Assembly: GCF_003254565.1 (NCBI RefSeq)
Contig: NZ_QJRI01000171.1
Coordinates: forward strand, 1 to 64,000
Direction: 5' to 3'
DNA: 64,000 bases
Source of the DNA: Flavobacterium nitrogenifigens
GTDB lineage: Bacteria > Bacteroidota > Bacteroidia > Flavobacteriales > Flavobacteriaceae
A program made the position numbers and the translations under genes. The notes below the pieces were generated by a model, which did no database searches, was not told the origin of the DNA, and saw only the letters and a list, made by a program, of their open reading frames with translations. This document shows positions 27,137 through 36,913 of the stretch, piece after piece; the first letter of the stretch is position 1, and each line of letters starts with the position of its first letter.

Positions 27137-28357
27137 CTATTTTTCTAATTCAATTGATGCTAATAAAAATGCTCCAAGGCCTATTGCACCGTTTTCTTTT
27201 GTTTTGGAAGTCAGATAATAACTGTTTGTTCCGTCACGGAATGGCTTTCCGCCCAAACCTACATTTGATGAAACATTCAATATATTGACTTCTCCTTTTT
27301 TATCTACTTTCACAAATTCTTTTACAAAGCTGTCAAATGATTTTTTGGCTTTTGACTTGTAGCTTGATGCTAAATAGCCTTTATTCGCTCCTTTTGCAAA
27401 AGCATAAATAATCATTCCAGAAGCAGAGGGTTCTACGTAATTTCCATACAATTCTGGTTTATCAGCTACTTGATACCATAACCCATTTTCACTTTTATAC
27501 TGATTCACATTTTTTGCAATCTGATTCAAGTATCCAACCAAAACCTCATATTTTGGATGCGATTTTGGAAAATAATCCAATGTTTCAACCAACGCCACCA
27601 TGTACCAGCCAATTCCCCTGCCCCAAATGGTTGGCGAAGTTCCCGTCTGCTTATCTGCCCACGCGATTTCTTTACTTTCGTCCCAAGCTTGATAAACCAA
27701 ACCTGTTTTTGGGTCTACAATATGTTTTTGAACCAATTCAAACTGCTTAGCAATATCATCTAAGCTTTTTCCTTTTTCGTACTTAACCGTAAACTGCGCA
27801 TAAAAAGGTTCTGCCATATACAAACCGTCAATCCACATTTGGTTTGGATAAATCTGTTTGTGCCAAAATCCTCCGCTTGGTGTTCTTGGCTGACTTTCTA
27901 ACTGATTTCTAAGTTTTCCGATAATCTGCAAATAGCGAGAATCTTTTGTGACATCATAAAGATTAAACAACAGTTTTCCGGGATTCAAACAATCGATATT
28001 GTATTCTTTAATATCATATTTTTTAATATTTCCTGTACTGTCAATCATTCCATCAACATATTCTTGAATATAGTTTAGGTATTTTTTATTGTTAGTCTTC
28101 TGATACAATTTTTCAAAACCGGATAATACAAAACCCATTTTATAATCCCATTTTGGTTTGTCATTTCCATCTAGCTGCCATGCATTCGGATACTTGCTTA
28201 AAATAGAGAGTGCTGTTCGTTCTGACCATTTTAAATTGTACGGAATGACATTATCTGATACTTCAGCTTGATTTTGAGCAGTAATTTTATTTCCAAAAAT
28301 CAGCATTAAAACCAGAATGTTTCCGAGAATGAATTTTGTTGAAAGAGATTTATACAT
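27137..28357 (-). CDS. GH105 unsaturated rhamnogalacturonyl hydrolase, secreted
   Basis: A 406-residue paralogue of the preceding gene product, with a classical signal peptide (to NKITAQ). The catalytic Asp is at 177 in NQMWIDGLYMAEPF. The FWHKQIYP and GRGIGWYMVALVETLDYFPK segments also align with its neighbour. Tandem GH105 copies often divide the work between galacturonan-derived and rhamnogalacturonan-derived ends; that split is inferred. It sits 5 bp downstream of the DUF4861 gene and 22 bp upstream of the second GH105, so the three are clearly co-transcribed. Confidence 0.93.
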   Translation of the reverse strand: MYKSLSTKFILGNILVLMLIFGNKITAQNQAEVSDNVIPYNLKWSERTALSILSKYPNAWQLDGNDKPKWDYKMGFVLSGFEKLYQKTNNKKYLNYIQEYVDGMIDSTGNIKKYDIKEYNIDCLNPGKLLFNLYDVTKDSRYLQIIGKLRNQLESQPRTPSGGFWHKQIYPNQMWIDGLYMAEPFYAQFTVKYEKGKSLDDIAKQFELVQKHIVDPKTGLVYQAWDESKEIAWADKQTGTSPTIWGRGIGWYMVALVETLDYFPKSHPKYEVLVGYLNQIAKNVNQYKSENGLWYQVADKPELYGNYVEPSASGMIIYAFAKGANKGYLASSYKSKAKKSFDSFVKEFVKVDKKGEVNILNVSSNVGLGGKPFRDGTNSYYLTSKTKENGAIGLGAFLLASIELEK

Positions 28358-28362
28358 AAAAA

Positions 28363-29328
28363 TTACATTTTGCCTTTTTTATTCAGTACTTCTAATTGCT
28401 TATCTAAATATTGCGCAAATTCTTCTTTCGTTTTGATTCCGTTTACTTCTTGTTCCCAAGCACCTAAAAGGTAAAAAGTCACCGCTTTTGTTGTTGGTTT
28501 AAAAACTAAAAGATAATCTAAATCTGTATCTGCAATATTTTCGATAGTACTAATTTCATAAAAAATTGCCATTCCTAACTTATCTGGAACCAAAGATTGC
28601 TCTCCATAAGTTGCCAGATACGCCCATTTTTTGTTTTTGCTTTCTTTTTTAAGCAATTCAGCTGTTTTCTGTTTTACAATTCCAGTACAGATCCCTTTGA
28701 TTGCTTGTGATGCTTTAATCGTATGCTGCGTATATAACTGATCTGGTTTAATAGTCAATTCTGAAATAAAATCAATTTTATCCGAAGCTGTTTTCCATCC
28801 ATAATAATTTACTTTTACCACAGATTCATTAGCTTTATTTGCAACTGTTGCAATGGTTGAATCAACTTCACGGAAGTGTAATTTTTCATTATTTAAATAA
28901 CGGTCAATAGAACCAATTCCGATTCCTTTTCCAGCTTTTAAAATATCAGCTCCCCAATCGCTCATTTCATGGTATGAATCGAAACCGTCCTGCCCTACTT
29001 TTGGCAAAATATTTTCTGATGTCTTTTTCCCGAAGATATCAATAGCATTTCTCCAATCTAAATACAAACGATATCCAATTCTGTTGTTTTCCCAGCCTGG
29101 ACCTTCGTAACGAATATCAAAAGAGTGGTCAGTATGTTCTGGCGCCAGTTTTAATCGATCCACATTTTTAAATACAGTACCGCCCTTATATTTTCTTCCT
29201 TCCCATTTTCCGTCTGTTTTTGCAGAAATTTCGGCATACGTTTTATTGGTTTTGATATCATATTTCTGCGCATTTATGGCTGTTAGACCTGCGAAAAATA
29301 AAACTGCTGTGGTGATTTTTGCTTTCAT
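28363..29328 (-). CDS. DUF4861 family secreted protein (second copy)
   Basis: A 321-residue exported protein (signal peptide to LTAINAQ) made almost entirely of the DUF4861 domain. Shared with the copy at 15720 are GPGWENNRIGYRLYLDWRN, DIFGKK, HEMSDWGADILKAGKGIGIGS and a C-terminal YYL/FYLLGAWE segment. It is packed 5 bp from a GH105 gene and 12 bp from an esterase gene inside the pectin operon, so a role in pectin oligosaccharide breakdown is likely. Conserved Trp, Asp and His residues could form an active site. No catalytic activity is known to me. Confidence 0.85.
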   Translation of the reverse strand: MKAKITTAVLFFAGLTAINAQKYDIKTNKTYAEISAKTDGKWEGRKYKGGTVFKNVDRLKLAPEHTDHSFDIRYEGPGWENNRIGYRLYLDWRNAIDIFGKKTSENILPKVGQDGFDSYHEMSDWGADILKAGKGIGIGSIDRYLNNEKLHFREVDSTIATVANKANESVVKVNYYGWKTASDKIDFISELTIKPDQLYTQHTIKASQAIKGICTGIVKQKTAELLKKESKNKKWAYLATYGEQSLVPDKLGMAIFYEISTIENIADTDLDYLLVFKPTTKAVTFYLLGAWEQEVNGIKTKEEFAQYLDKQLEVLNKKGKM

Positions 29329-29340
29329 TTGTATTCTAAA

Positions 29341-30279
29341 TTATTTAAAAATTGTATCTAAAAATCGTACGCTGTACGAGATTGTCTGTGTAAACCAAGG
29401 TTCGTAAAACCAAAATGAATGTGGCGAATCTGGAATGGTCTGCACTTCATTATAGATTTTATATTTGTTTAAAATCTGAATCATATCGTCTCTTCCTGCA
29501 TGAAATCTCGGAATACTGCTGCAGATGTATAATACGGGTGGTGTATTTTTGTCTGTATGACTCAATGCCGAAGCGTTTTTCCAGTTTTCAGGAATCTCAA
29601 CTGATTTTCCTCCTAACCAAAATGCCGCCATATCTCCTTCTGAAGATTCTGGATGCTTGAATGCTAAAACACCGTCTACATCTATTATGGCATGAACTTT
29701 TGACGAAGAACGGCTTTTAAAATTTTTATCTTCAAAAAACGGATCATTATTTGTTGTACCAATCAAAGCTGCCATTTGCCCTCCCGAAGAACAGCCTAAA
29801 ACCGCAATTTTGTTTGGATCTACATTGAGTTTTACCGCATTCTCTTTAATATATTTTATTGCATTTTTAACATCAATAACTCCTGTTGGATATTTTGCTT
29901 CCAATGATAATCTGTATTCAATAGCAAAACAAGAATAGCCTTTTGCTGCAATTGCTGCACCTAAAAACTGCATCTGGTTTTTATTGCCCGATCTCCATCC
30001 TCCGCCATGAATCATAATTACGGCAGGATTTTTTTTCTTCTTAGTATTGATAAAAGCATCAAAATGCAAAACGCGATCTTGCTCTTTATTGTAAACCAAA
30101 TCAAACGTCTCTTTAACATCTGGATTTGCCTTTATTTCTGGAATGGTAATAAATGGATATTTCTTAATTAATTTAACGTAAGTGCTCTTAATGGTATACG
30201 AAGTGTCTACCTTGTACTGCTGGCTTTGCATTACAATTACATTAAAAAACAACGCTAAGATTAATTTAAATTTTCGCAT
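29341..30279 (-). CDS. Exported alpha/beta-hydrolase, probable carbohydrate esterase
   Basis: A 312-residue exported hydrolase. The oxyanion-hole motif IHGGGWRSG, the nucleophile elbow GCSSGGQ and a C-terminal PHSFW histidine are in the expected order, as in the BD-FAE/acetylesterase group. It would remove acetyl or similar ester groups from pectin oligosaccharides. It is embedded between SusD and a DUF4861 gene in the pectin operon, which supports that role. It differs from the esterase at 48584, to which it is related only at family level. Exact ester specificity is unknown. Confidence 0.88.
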   Translation of the reverse strand: MRKFKLILALFFNVIVMQSQQYKVDTSYTIKSTYVKLIKKYPFITIPEIKANPDVKETFDLVYNKEQDRVLHFDAFINTKKKKNPAVIMIHGGGWRSGNKNQMQFLGAAIAAKGYSCFAIEYRLSLEAKYPTGVIDVKNAIKYIKENAVKLNVDPNKIAVLGCSSGGQMAALIGTTNNDPFFEDKNFKSRSSSKVHAIIDVDGVLAFKHPESSEGDMAAFWLGGKSVEIPENWKNASALSHTDKNTPPVLYICSSIPRFHAGRDDMIQILNKYKIYNEVQTIPDSPHSFWFYEPWFTQTISYSVRFLDTIFK

Positions 30280-30305
30280 TTCTAATCTTCACTATTTAGT
30301 TAAGA

Positions 30306-30334
30306 AAGGAGTTCGACCTATAGTCAAACTCCTT
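30306..30334. other. Hairpin between susD and the esterase gene
   Basis: AAGGAGTTCGA against TCAAACTCCTT (one mismatch, 7-nt loop) lies just after the susD stop. The T run is on the plus strand, so on the transcribed strand it is at best a weak terminator. Such hairpins often keep SusC/SusD transcript levels above those of downstream enzymes. Confidence 0.5.
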
Positions 30335-30379
30335 TTTAACTACTTCAAAAAACATAGTTCTCAAAAAACTAACAAATTA

Positions 30380-32053
30380 CTAATAACCAGGATTTTGAGG
30401 AAAATCTTTATTTTGGTTTAAATCCAAAGCAGATTGCGGTATTGGTCTTAAAATTTTAAGCTTTCCGTCAACACCAACAAAATTTGCTTCTTTAATTTTA
30501 TAATTATGAGCTGAAGCTCTGGCTACCAATGTTCCCGTACGTTTTAAATCGAACCAGCGTTTGTATTCGCCTAATAGTTCTCTTCCTCTTTCGTCAAGGA
30601 TATAATCGATATTAAACTGAGCTAAAGTCGCATTGGCAACTCCTGCTCTTCTGCGCACCTCATTTAAACGAGTTAAACCCGTTCCAGGATTCCCTGCTTT
30701 TAAATACGCTTCTGCCGCAATTAAATAAGTTTCTCCAAGTCTCGAAACAATAATATCTCTTGTACTTACAGGCCCTGTACTTGATGGCGTAGTTGGATCT
30801 GGATCATCAAACTTCTTAACTGGAATAGTATAACAGTCTAAGTTTTTAATTAACGTATGAGCTGCAGAATATTCTCCCCATGGGTGGTATACAAATGTTG
30901 CCGATAATCTTGAAGCATTAGCTGTCATCCAAGCTGCTTTATCATCAGCTGTAAACCATTTTGGCTCATAAAAATGTCTCACTTTTAACGAAGCAGGATT
31001 TGAACTTCTGTAGTATGGATAATATAAAATAGTTTTTGTAACTCCATTTGTAGTTTCTGGCCCTTCTACAATTTCAGTCATAAAAGTCGCATTCCACCTT
31101 GTATCACCTTTTTCGTACAAACCTAAAGCATAATCTGTCGGACACAAATTGTAACTTCTTAAGGGTGCTCCTGTTTCTGCCCCCCCTAAATAAGAACTGA
31201 AATAGTAAAACTGGTTATTACCTAATTTTGTTGGATCAGTACTTGTTGAAGCCTTATCATATTGTACAGAAAAAATCGTTTCTGCATTTAAATCGTTCCC
31301 TGGTTTAAACAATTGATCAAAAGCAAGTCCTAAACTCTGTCCAGCAATTGCAGCATCTGCATAAGCCGCCGCTTTTGAAAAATCATCCGCTTTACCAAAA
31401 GTTTCGTATCCTCGTGTTAAATATACTTTTGCCAACAAATCGTTTACAGCTCTTTTGTTTACTTTTCCTGCTGTGCTGTAAGCAGCTGTTCCTACATTTG
31501 CTAAAGCAAAATCTAGATCTGCAATAATTTGTGCGTACACTTCTTCTGCACTGTTTCTTGTAAAAGATAAAACTGGAGTTGTTATATTATCTAAAACAAT
31601 CGGAACTCCGCCATAAGTCTGAACTAATAAGAAATAAGCGTTTGCTCTTAAATAACGTGCTTCACCAACAAGCGTGTTTATATTTGGAGTCTGTTCTGTT
31701 ACTGTAGAATAGTATACTGTTTTATTTACTGCCTGAATCTGCTGGTAGCAAGAATTGTATAAATCTGCAACATTGTCTGAAGATGGAATTAAAAGTGCAT
31801 ACTGACTTAAACCAGCTGGTTCTGGAGTTCTTCCTTCTGCATACATGTCGGTTCCTGCTTCAAAAAGCCATGGATTTCCGCCATAAATTCCTTTCAACCA
31901 AGCATAGTTTGTATTCACCAATAACTGAAATCCTGTTGCAGTTTTGTATGTTGCATCTGCTGGTACAAACGAGCGGCTATCTTCTTCAATATAATCACTG
32001 CAAGAACTTACAGCTGCAGCGATTATTCCTATCATTACTAATATTTTTTTCAT
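30380..32053 (-). CDS. susD: SusD/RagB family surface glycan-binding lipoprotein
   Basis: A 557-residue lipoprotein from the ATG at 32053 (MKKILVMIGIIAAAVSSCSD, lipidated Cys). SusD features are seen: an early YLRANAYFLLVQTYGGVPIV helix pair, RAVNDLLAKVYLTRGYE, and the C-terminal RLGETYLIAAEAYLKAG...LLDERGRELLGEYKRWFDLKR. It is the outer-membrane lid that captures oligosaccharide for the SusC channel 13 bp upstream. The glycan is most likely a pectin fragment, given the surrounding enzymes. The extension to 32080 overlaps the susC end and lacks a signal. Confidence 0.95.
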   Translation of the reverse strand: MKKILVMIGIIAAAVSSCSDYIEEDSRSFVPADATYKTATGFQLLVNTNYAWLKGIYGGNPWLFEAGTDMYAEGRTPEPAGLSQYALLIPSSDNVADLYNSCYQQIQAVNKTVYYSTVTEQTPNINTLVGEARYLRANAYFLLVQTYGGVPIVLDNITTPVLSFTRNSAEEVYAQIIADLDFALANVGTAAYSTAGKVNKRAVNDLLAKVYLTRGYETFGKADDFSKAAAYADAAIAGQSLGLAFDQLFKPGNDLNAETIFSVQYDKASTSTDPTKLGNNQFYYFSSYLGGAETGAPLRSYNLCPTDYALGLYEKGDTRWNATFMTEIVEGPETTNGVTKTILYYPYYRSSNPASLKVRHFYEPKWFTADDKAAWMTANASRLSATFVYHPWGEYSAAHTLIKNLDCYTIPVKKFDDPDPTTPSSTGPVSTRDIIVSRLGETYLIAAEAYLKAGNPGTGLTRLNEVRRRAGVANATLAQFNIDYILDERGRELLGEYKRWFDLKRTGTLVARASAHNYKIKEANFVGVDGKLKILRPIPQSALDLNQNKDFPQNPGY

Positions 32054-32066
32054 TTGAATATCTTTA

Positions 32067-35000
32067 TTAAAATTTAACACTTAATCCCAATTGTGTAGTT
32101 ACTGCAGCTGGACGGTTTACTCCAAAAGAAGAAGCTGCCCATTCTGGATCATAACCATCAAAATCTGTAAACACAAATGGATCTAGAACGTTCACGTAAA
32201 TTCTGAAATTAGAAATTTTTAGTTTTTTCAATAGTTCAGAATCTAAAGTGTAACCTAAAGATATATTTTTGATTTTCACGTAAGAAACGTCTCTGTAATA
32301 CCCAAATAGAGAAGTCCAATATGCTCCTGCACCTGTTGCAACAGGTCCTGGTCTTGGGTTGGTATTATTTGCATTAGCTTCAATTCCTGCACCGTTGGTT
32401 GGAATAAAATAATCCATTGCTAATTTCTGGCGTCCACGGTCACTTACATCTGCAAAGTTTTGGTGGAAAGTACTTAAAACTGTTTGCCCTTGGCTTGTTA
32501 AAACTGAGAAATTAAAATCAAATTGTCCCACAACTAGCTTTGAATACAAACTTCCCTGCCACTCTGGATTTGGATTTCCGATTACTGTTCTGTCATCCTG
32601 ATTAAATTTTCCGTCTCCGTTTAAATCTTTTGGTCTTGCTTGTCCAGGAGCCATTCCGTAAGATGCTGCCTGCGTTGCTTCACTTTCTTGCCAAACACCG
32701 TCATACACATAATTGTAGTTTGGGTTTAATGGAGCACCAAGAATTAATTTGTTTCCAATATCACTAACTTTATCCTGATTGTAAATTGATTCTAACTTAT
32801 TTACGTTTTTAGTAAAAGTAAAAGTCGTTTCCCAAGTTACTTTTCCAGATTTAATGTTTTTTGTAGTCAATAAAGCTTCTATACCTTTATTGCTAACAGA
32901 TCCAACATTTGCAAATGTATTTTTCCATCCTGACTCAGCTGGCAATTGCTGTTTGTAAATTAGATTGTCTGATAATCTATCATACACATCTACAGTACCT
33001 GTAATTCTATTTTTTAAGAATCCGAAATCAACACCTAAGTTGTATTCTCTAGTTTTCTCCCAAGTTAAATTTGGATTTGCCAAATTCTCCGATTGCCATC
33101 CTGGTAAAACATTTGAACCTGCTGCATAAAATGTCTGCTGGTTTAAAAGTGCTTGAGAAGTATATGGTGCTACGTTATCATTTCCTGTATAACCAATACT
33201 AGCACGCAATTTTAAATCTGAAACAACAGAACTATTTACTAAAAATGATTCTTTGCTAAGTTTCCATCCTAAAGCCAATGAAGGAAAACTTTCCCATTTA
33301 TTCCCTTCAGATAAAACAGACGAACCATCCCATCTAGTAGATGCTGTAACTAAATATTTATCTTTAAATGCATAATTTAAACGTACTGCATAAGAATTTA
33401 ATGTGTTTTTTGCATAAGCCGATTTGATTACATAACTCGTTTGCGCACCAGAGCCCATATTATCAGTTCCAACATTAAAAGGCTGATTATTAGAATACAT
33501 GTATGAGCTTTCGTCAACATTTGAATACAAACTCTGTAATAATAACACACTGACATCATGCACTTCATTAAAGGTATGTTTTAAATCGATTTGATTGTCC
33601 CATGTATAATTGAAGTTGTCTGAACTTTCTAACGTTGCAGAATTCTTTCCGTTTAATGTAACACCTGCATTAGTTTGTGCTGTGTAAGAAGACGAATCTT
33701 TACTATTCATAATTCCTGCAGCAAATGTGGTTTTAAACGAAAGCCATTTTAAAGGCTGATACTGGAAATACGCATTTCCAACGGTCTGCCAAGTGTCCTC
33801 TTTCTGAGAAGAATTAGCAATCTCCATTAATGGATTAACTGTTGAAGTTTTATTGATAGCCCACGAACCATCAGGATATGTCAGCTTTCCCGGAAGGAAA
33901 AATAAAGTTCCTACTTTTTCATTTCCTTCATCATCAATAGCCCAAGGTGACATAAGCGGACTTAATCTGAAAGCATCTTGCATTGCTAAATCACTTCCTA
34001 ATTGATTGTTTAATCTAGCAATTGTTACATTTACGCCCGTTGAAAATTTGTCATTGATTTTATGATTCAATCCTAATTTAAAAGAATATTTATCTGTTGC
34101 ATCATTTTCTATAAGACCGCGATCACTCTGAATTCCGAATCCTAAATTGTAGCTTAATCCAGAATCTGAACGGCCTGAGATGTTTAAATAATTATTCTCT
34201 GTCATTCCTGATTGAAGTACGGCATCGTACCAGTCAAAATTGTATCCGCTGTTGGCACGAGAAACTAATAATGGGCTCTGATTTCCTGCTAAAGCAGCTA
34301 ATTGCGCTGGAGTTTGTGTTAGAGGTTTGGCACTCATATAAGCAACTTGGTGAAATTTCCACCACTCTTCTCCAGACATCATTTTTGGTAATCTAGTCGC
34401 AATTTTATTTCCGTACGAAGTGTCAAAAGTTACACTGATTCCTGCTTTTGCACTAGTTCCGCTTTTTGTTGTTACAATGATAACTCCATTTGAACCTCTA
34501 GAGCCATAAATAGCGGCAGAAGAAGCATCTTTTAAAACATCCATTCTCGCAATATCCTGCGGATTTAAAAAATCAATTCCATCCATCGGAACGCCATCTA
34601 CAACGTATAATGGTGAAGATCCTACCATACTTGGATTACTTGAATCTCCGATAAGGGAATTGTTTCCTCTAATTACTACCTTAAATCCATCTCCCGCACG
34701 TCCAGATGAAGATGAAATCTGAACTCCAGGCGTACTACCCTGAATAGCTTCTAAAGGATTAATTGTATTTCTTTCTGTGATAGTTGCTGCACTGATTGTA
34801 CTAACAGACCCTGTTAGATCAGTCTTTTTTACAGAACCGTATCCAACTACAACCACTTCGTTTAATGAATTGGATTGTTCAGCAAGAGTTACATTGATTT
34901 TTGATTTTCCAGCAACACTTACTTCTTGTGTCTGAAAGCCTAAATAGCTAATTACTAAAGTAGCTTTACTGTTTGATACATTAATTTTAAAACTTCCTTC

Positions 35001-35195
35001 AAAATCTGTCGAAGTTCCGTTTTTAGTGCCCTTTTCATTAATGTTTACCCCTGGCAGTGACATACCAGTTGCGTCGGTAATCTTCCCTTCAACTGTGGTT
35101 GACTGTGCATATATAGAACTGCACAGCAAAAAATTCAGGAAAAAGAAAAATACAAAGTACTTATCTTTTTTCTTAGATAATTGTTTAATACTCAT
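32067..35195 (-). CDS. susC: SusC/RagA family TonB-linked outer membrane transporter
   Basis: A 1042-residue protein. The signal peptide (to SSIYAQ) is followed by a carboxypeptidase-regulatory-like domain (TTVEGKITDATGMSLPGV), a TonB-box/plug region with LNEVVVVGYGSVKKTDLTGSVS, PLYVVDGVPMDGIDFLNP and RMDVLKDASSAAIYGSRGSNGVIIVTTKSG, and then the 22-strand barrel. It imports glycan fragments with its SusD partner, powered by TonB. It is second in an operon headed by a GH28 enzyme and governed by a LacI-type operator at 36709. Confidence 0.96.
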   Translation of the reverse strand: MSIKQLSKKKDKYFVFFFFLNFLLCSSIYAQSTTVEGKITDATGMSLPGVNINEKGTKNGTSTDFEGSFKINVSNSKATLVISYLGFQTQEVSVAGKSKINVTLAEQSNSLNEVVVVGYGSVKKTDLTGSVSTISAATITERNTINPLEAIQGSTPGVQISSSSGRAGDGFKVVIRGNNSLIGDSSNPSMVGSSPLYVVDGVPMDGIDFLNPQDIARMDVLKDASSAAIYGSRGSNGVIIVTTKSGTSAKAGISVTFDTSYGNKIATRLPKMMSGEEWWKFHQVAYMSAKPLTQTPAQLAALAGNQSPLLVSRANSGYNFDWYDAVLQSGMTENNYLNISGRSDSGLSYNLGFGIQSDRGLIENDATDKYSFKLGLNHKINDKFSTGVNVTIARLNNQLGSDLAMQDAFRLSPLMSPWAIDDEGNEKVGTLFFLPGKLTYPDGSWAINKTSTVNPLMEIANSSQKEDTWQTVGNAYFQYQPLKWLSFKTTFAAGIMNSKDSSSYTAQTNAGVTLNGKNSATLESSDNFNYTWDNQIDLKHTFNEVHDVSVLLLQSLYSNVDESSYMYSNNQPFNVGTDNMGSGAQTSYVIKSAYAKNTLNSYAVRLNYAFKDKYLVTASTRWDGSSVLSEGNKWESFPSLALGWKLSKESFLVNSSVVSDLKLRASIGYTGNDNVAPYTSQALLNQQTFYAAGSNVLPGWQSENLANPNLTWEKTREYNLGVDFGFLKNRITGTVDVYDRLSDNLIYKQQLPAESGWKNTFANVGSVSNKGIEALLTTKNIKSGKVTWETTFTFTKNVNKLESIYNQDKVSDIGNKLILGAPLNPNYNYVYDGVWQESEATQAASYGMAPGQARPKDLNGDGKFNQDDRTVIGNPNPEWQGSLYSKLVVGQFDFNFSVLTSQGQTVLSTFHQNFADVSDRGRQKLAMDYFIPTNGAGIEANANNTNPRPGPVATGAGAYWTSLFGYYRDVSYVKIKNISLGYTLDSELLKKLKISNFRIYVNVLDPFVFTDFDGYDPEWAASSFGVNRPAAVTTQLGLSVKF

Positions 35196-35226
35196 GTGGT
35201 TTAATGTTTGGTTAATTGATAGTGTT

Positions 35227-36663
35227 TTAGTTGTTAATAGATTCTACTTTTTTCTCATTGATATAGGTGTTTATAAAATTTATGTTTTTTACGTTTTTTA
35301 ATAAATAGATGGAATCGACCTTCTGGATTTTTACATTCTTCAGCGTAATGTTCTCAACTGGCGATTCTTTGTAACCTTCTGCCCAAACGCTGTATTTGCC
35401 ACCGTTTTTTACCGTTACATTCTCTAAACTTACATTTCTGATTGTTGGCATAAAGTTTCCTGTCTGAGATCCGTAGACATTGTAAAACATATTCAATTTT
35501 AGAACACATTCTTTTACGGTTCCAACCTCAAGATTTCTTACATAGATGTTTTCAATGATTCCGCCTCTTTTTGAATTGGTTTTGATTCGAATGGCACGAT
35601 CCAGATTTGGACTGTCCATGATGCAATTTTCAACAAAAACATTATTTACTCCTGCCGAAATTTCGCTTCCAATTACAACGCCTCCGTGACCATCAATCAT
35701 TTTGCAGTTTTGCACAATGATATTTTTACTTGGTATTGCCACTCTTCTTCCGTCACCATCACGTCCTGCTTTAATTGCAATACAATCATCTCCAGTATTG
35801 AAAGTGCAGTTTCTAATTATGATATTTTGCGAATATTCAGGATCACAGCCATCATTGTTTGGACCATGGCTGTTAACCGTTACTCCGTCAATAATCATAT
35901 TGTTTGTTTTTATTGGATGCAAAATCCAAAAAGGAGAATTGATGATTTTTACATCTTTTATTAAAGCAGTATTGCATTCAAAAAATTCAATAAAATTTGG
36001 TCTTAAGTAACGTCCTTCGCCAAAAACTCTTTCAGAAACTGGAATTCCTTTTTCGGCCATATCGGCCAAAACTTCACGATTTGTCGGGTCATTTTGAGAC
36101 GGAATGCCTTTCTTCCATCCATAATTTTTTCCGCCAGACCAAATCCACCAGTTCGTGCTATCGGCTTGTCCATTTAATATACCTTTTCCTGTAACGGCAA
36201 TGTTGGTTTTATTCTTTGCATAAATAAGCGGAGAATAATTCATCACTTCTGTACCTTCCCAAGAAGTATGAACAATAGGATAATCTTTTGGGTCTAAACT
36301 AAAAAGAATCTCAGCATGATCCTCTAAATGCAGATTAACATTACTTTCCAAATGAATGGCTCCTGTTAAATATTTTCCGTTCGGAACTAAAACCTGTCCT
36401 CCACCATTTGCCGCACACTCTTTTATAGCTTTCTGAAATGCTAAAGTGTTTAACGTTTTTCCATCAGCAACAGCACCAAAATCATTTATGTTATAAACTT
36501 TATCTGAAAAATGTACTTGCGGAATGCTTTTTATAACCAAATCCATTGTTTTCCATGGATCTGAAGAAACAGAAGAAGATTTTCTTGCACATGATGACAC
36601 TAAAAGCCCTAAAAAGGCTAAAAAAAGAATCTTTTTTATTGCGACTATCTTATTTGTAATCAT
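35227..36663 (-). CDS. GH28 polygalacturonase (second copy), lipoprotein
   Basis: A 478-residue protein from ATG 36663 (MITNKIVAIKKILFLAFLGLLVSSCAR, lipoprotein signal). A start at 36702 would lie only 6 bp from the operator and within the presumed leader, so it is less likely. GH28 motifs are complete: NNDGCDPE, TGDDCIAIKAGRD, GHGGVVIGSE and RAIRIKT. It acts on polygalacturonan or rhamnogalacturonan. It is the first gene of the pectin operon, followed by susC after 31 bp. A lipid anchor plus first position suggests the enzyme faces the outside or the outer membrane. Confidence 0.93.
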   Translation of the reverse strand: MITNKIVAIKKILFLAFLGLLVSSCARKSSSVSSDPWKTMDLVIKSIPQVHFSDKVYNINDFGAVADGKTLNTLAFQKAIKECAANGGGQVLVPNGKYLTGAIHLESNVNLHLEDHAEILFSLDPKDYPIVHTSWEGTEVMNYSPLIYAKNKTNIAVTGKGILNGQADSTNWWIWSGGKNYGWKKGIPSQNDPTNREVLADMAEKGIPVSERVFGEGRYLRPNFIEFFECNTALIKDVKIINSPFWILHPIKTNNMIIDGVTVNSHGPNNDGCDPEYSQNIIIRNCTFNTGDDCIAIKAGRDGDGRRVAIPSKNIIVQNCKMIDGHGGVVIGSEISAGVNNVFVENCIMDSPNLDRAIRIKTNSKRGGIIENIYVRNLEVGTVKECVLKLNMFYNVYGSQTGNFMPTIRNVSLENVTVKNGGKYSVWAEGYKESPVENITLKNVKIQKVDSIYLLKNVKNINFINTYINEKKVESINN

Positions 36664-36708
36664 TTGCACAGATTTTTCTTGTTTTACTATCGAAAACATC
36701 ATGTTTTA

Positions 36709-36722
36709 TGTAATCGATTACA
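36709..36722. promoter_or_regulatory. LacI-type operator, pectin operon
   Basis: Perfect palindrome TGTAATCGATTACA with the central CG typical of LacI-family sites. It starts directly after the -7 element of the GH28-susCD promoter, so bound repressor would cover the transcription start. Near-identical sites lie at 46625 and 48286. Confidence 0.88.
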
Positions 36723-36754
36723 CGAAAGTAGAAAAATAGTTCTGAGACACCAAA
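36723..36754 (-). promoter_or_regulatory. Promoter of the GH28-susC-susD operon
   Basis: On the minus strand TTTG is followed by 20 bases and then TACTTTCG, one mismatch from TAnnTTTG. The LacI-type operator follows immediately. Confidence 0.7.
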
Positions 36755-36871
36755 TTAATTTAGAAAAAAATTATATATTTAATTTTTATTACAAATTTTA
36801 ATTACATTTAATGCAAAAATTTAGATAATTTATTATCATTGTAAAACCTAAAACGTTTGAATTTTAAATTA

Positions 36872-36886
36872 TGGTAATCGATAACA
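36872..36886. promoter_or_regulatory. Degenerate operator upstream of the LacI-family gene
   Basis: TGGTAATCGATAACA keeps the AATCGAT core of the pectin operators but has changed flanks. It lies just upstream of the regulator's -7 element and may give weak autoregulation. Confidence 0.5.
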
Positions 36887-36913
36887 ATATTTATTGCGTA
36901 ATGAAAAAAAATG

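Noticed and set aside
30380-36702. ECF sigma/anti-sigma or hybrid two-component control of the SusC/SusD pair
   Set aside because: No such gene lies anywhere in the window; the only nearby regulator is the LacI-family gene, and the SusC product lacks an obvious N-terminal signalling extension.
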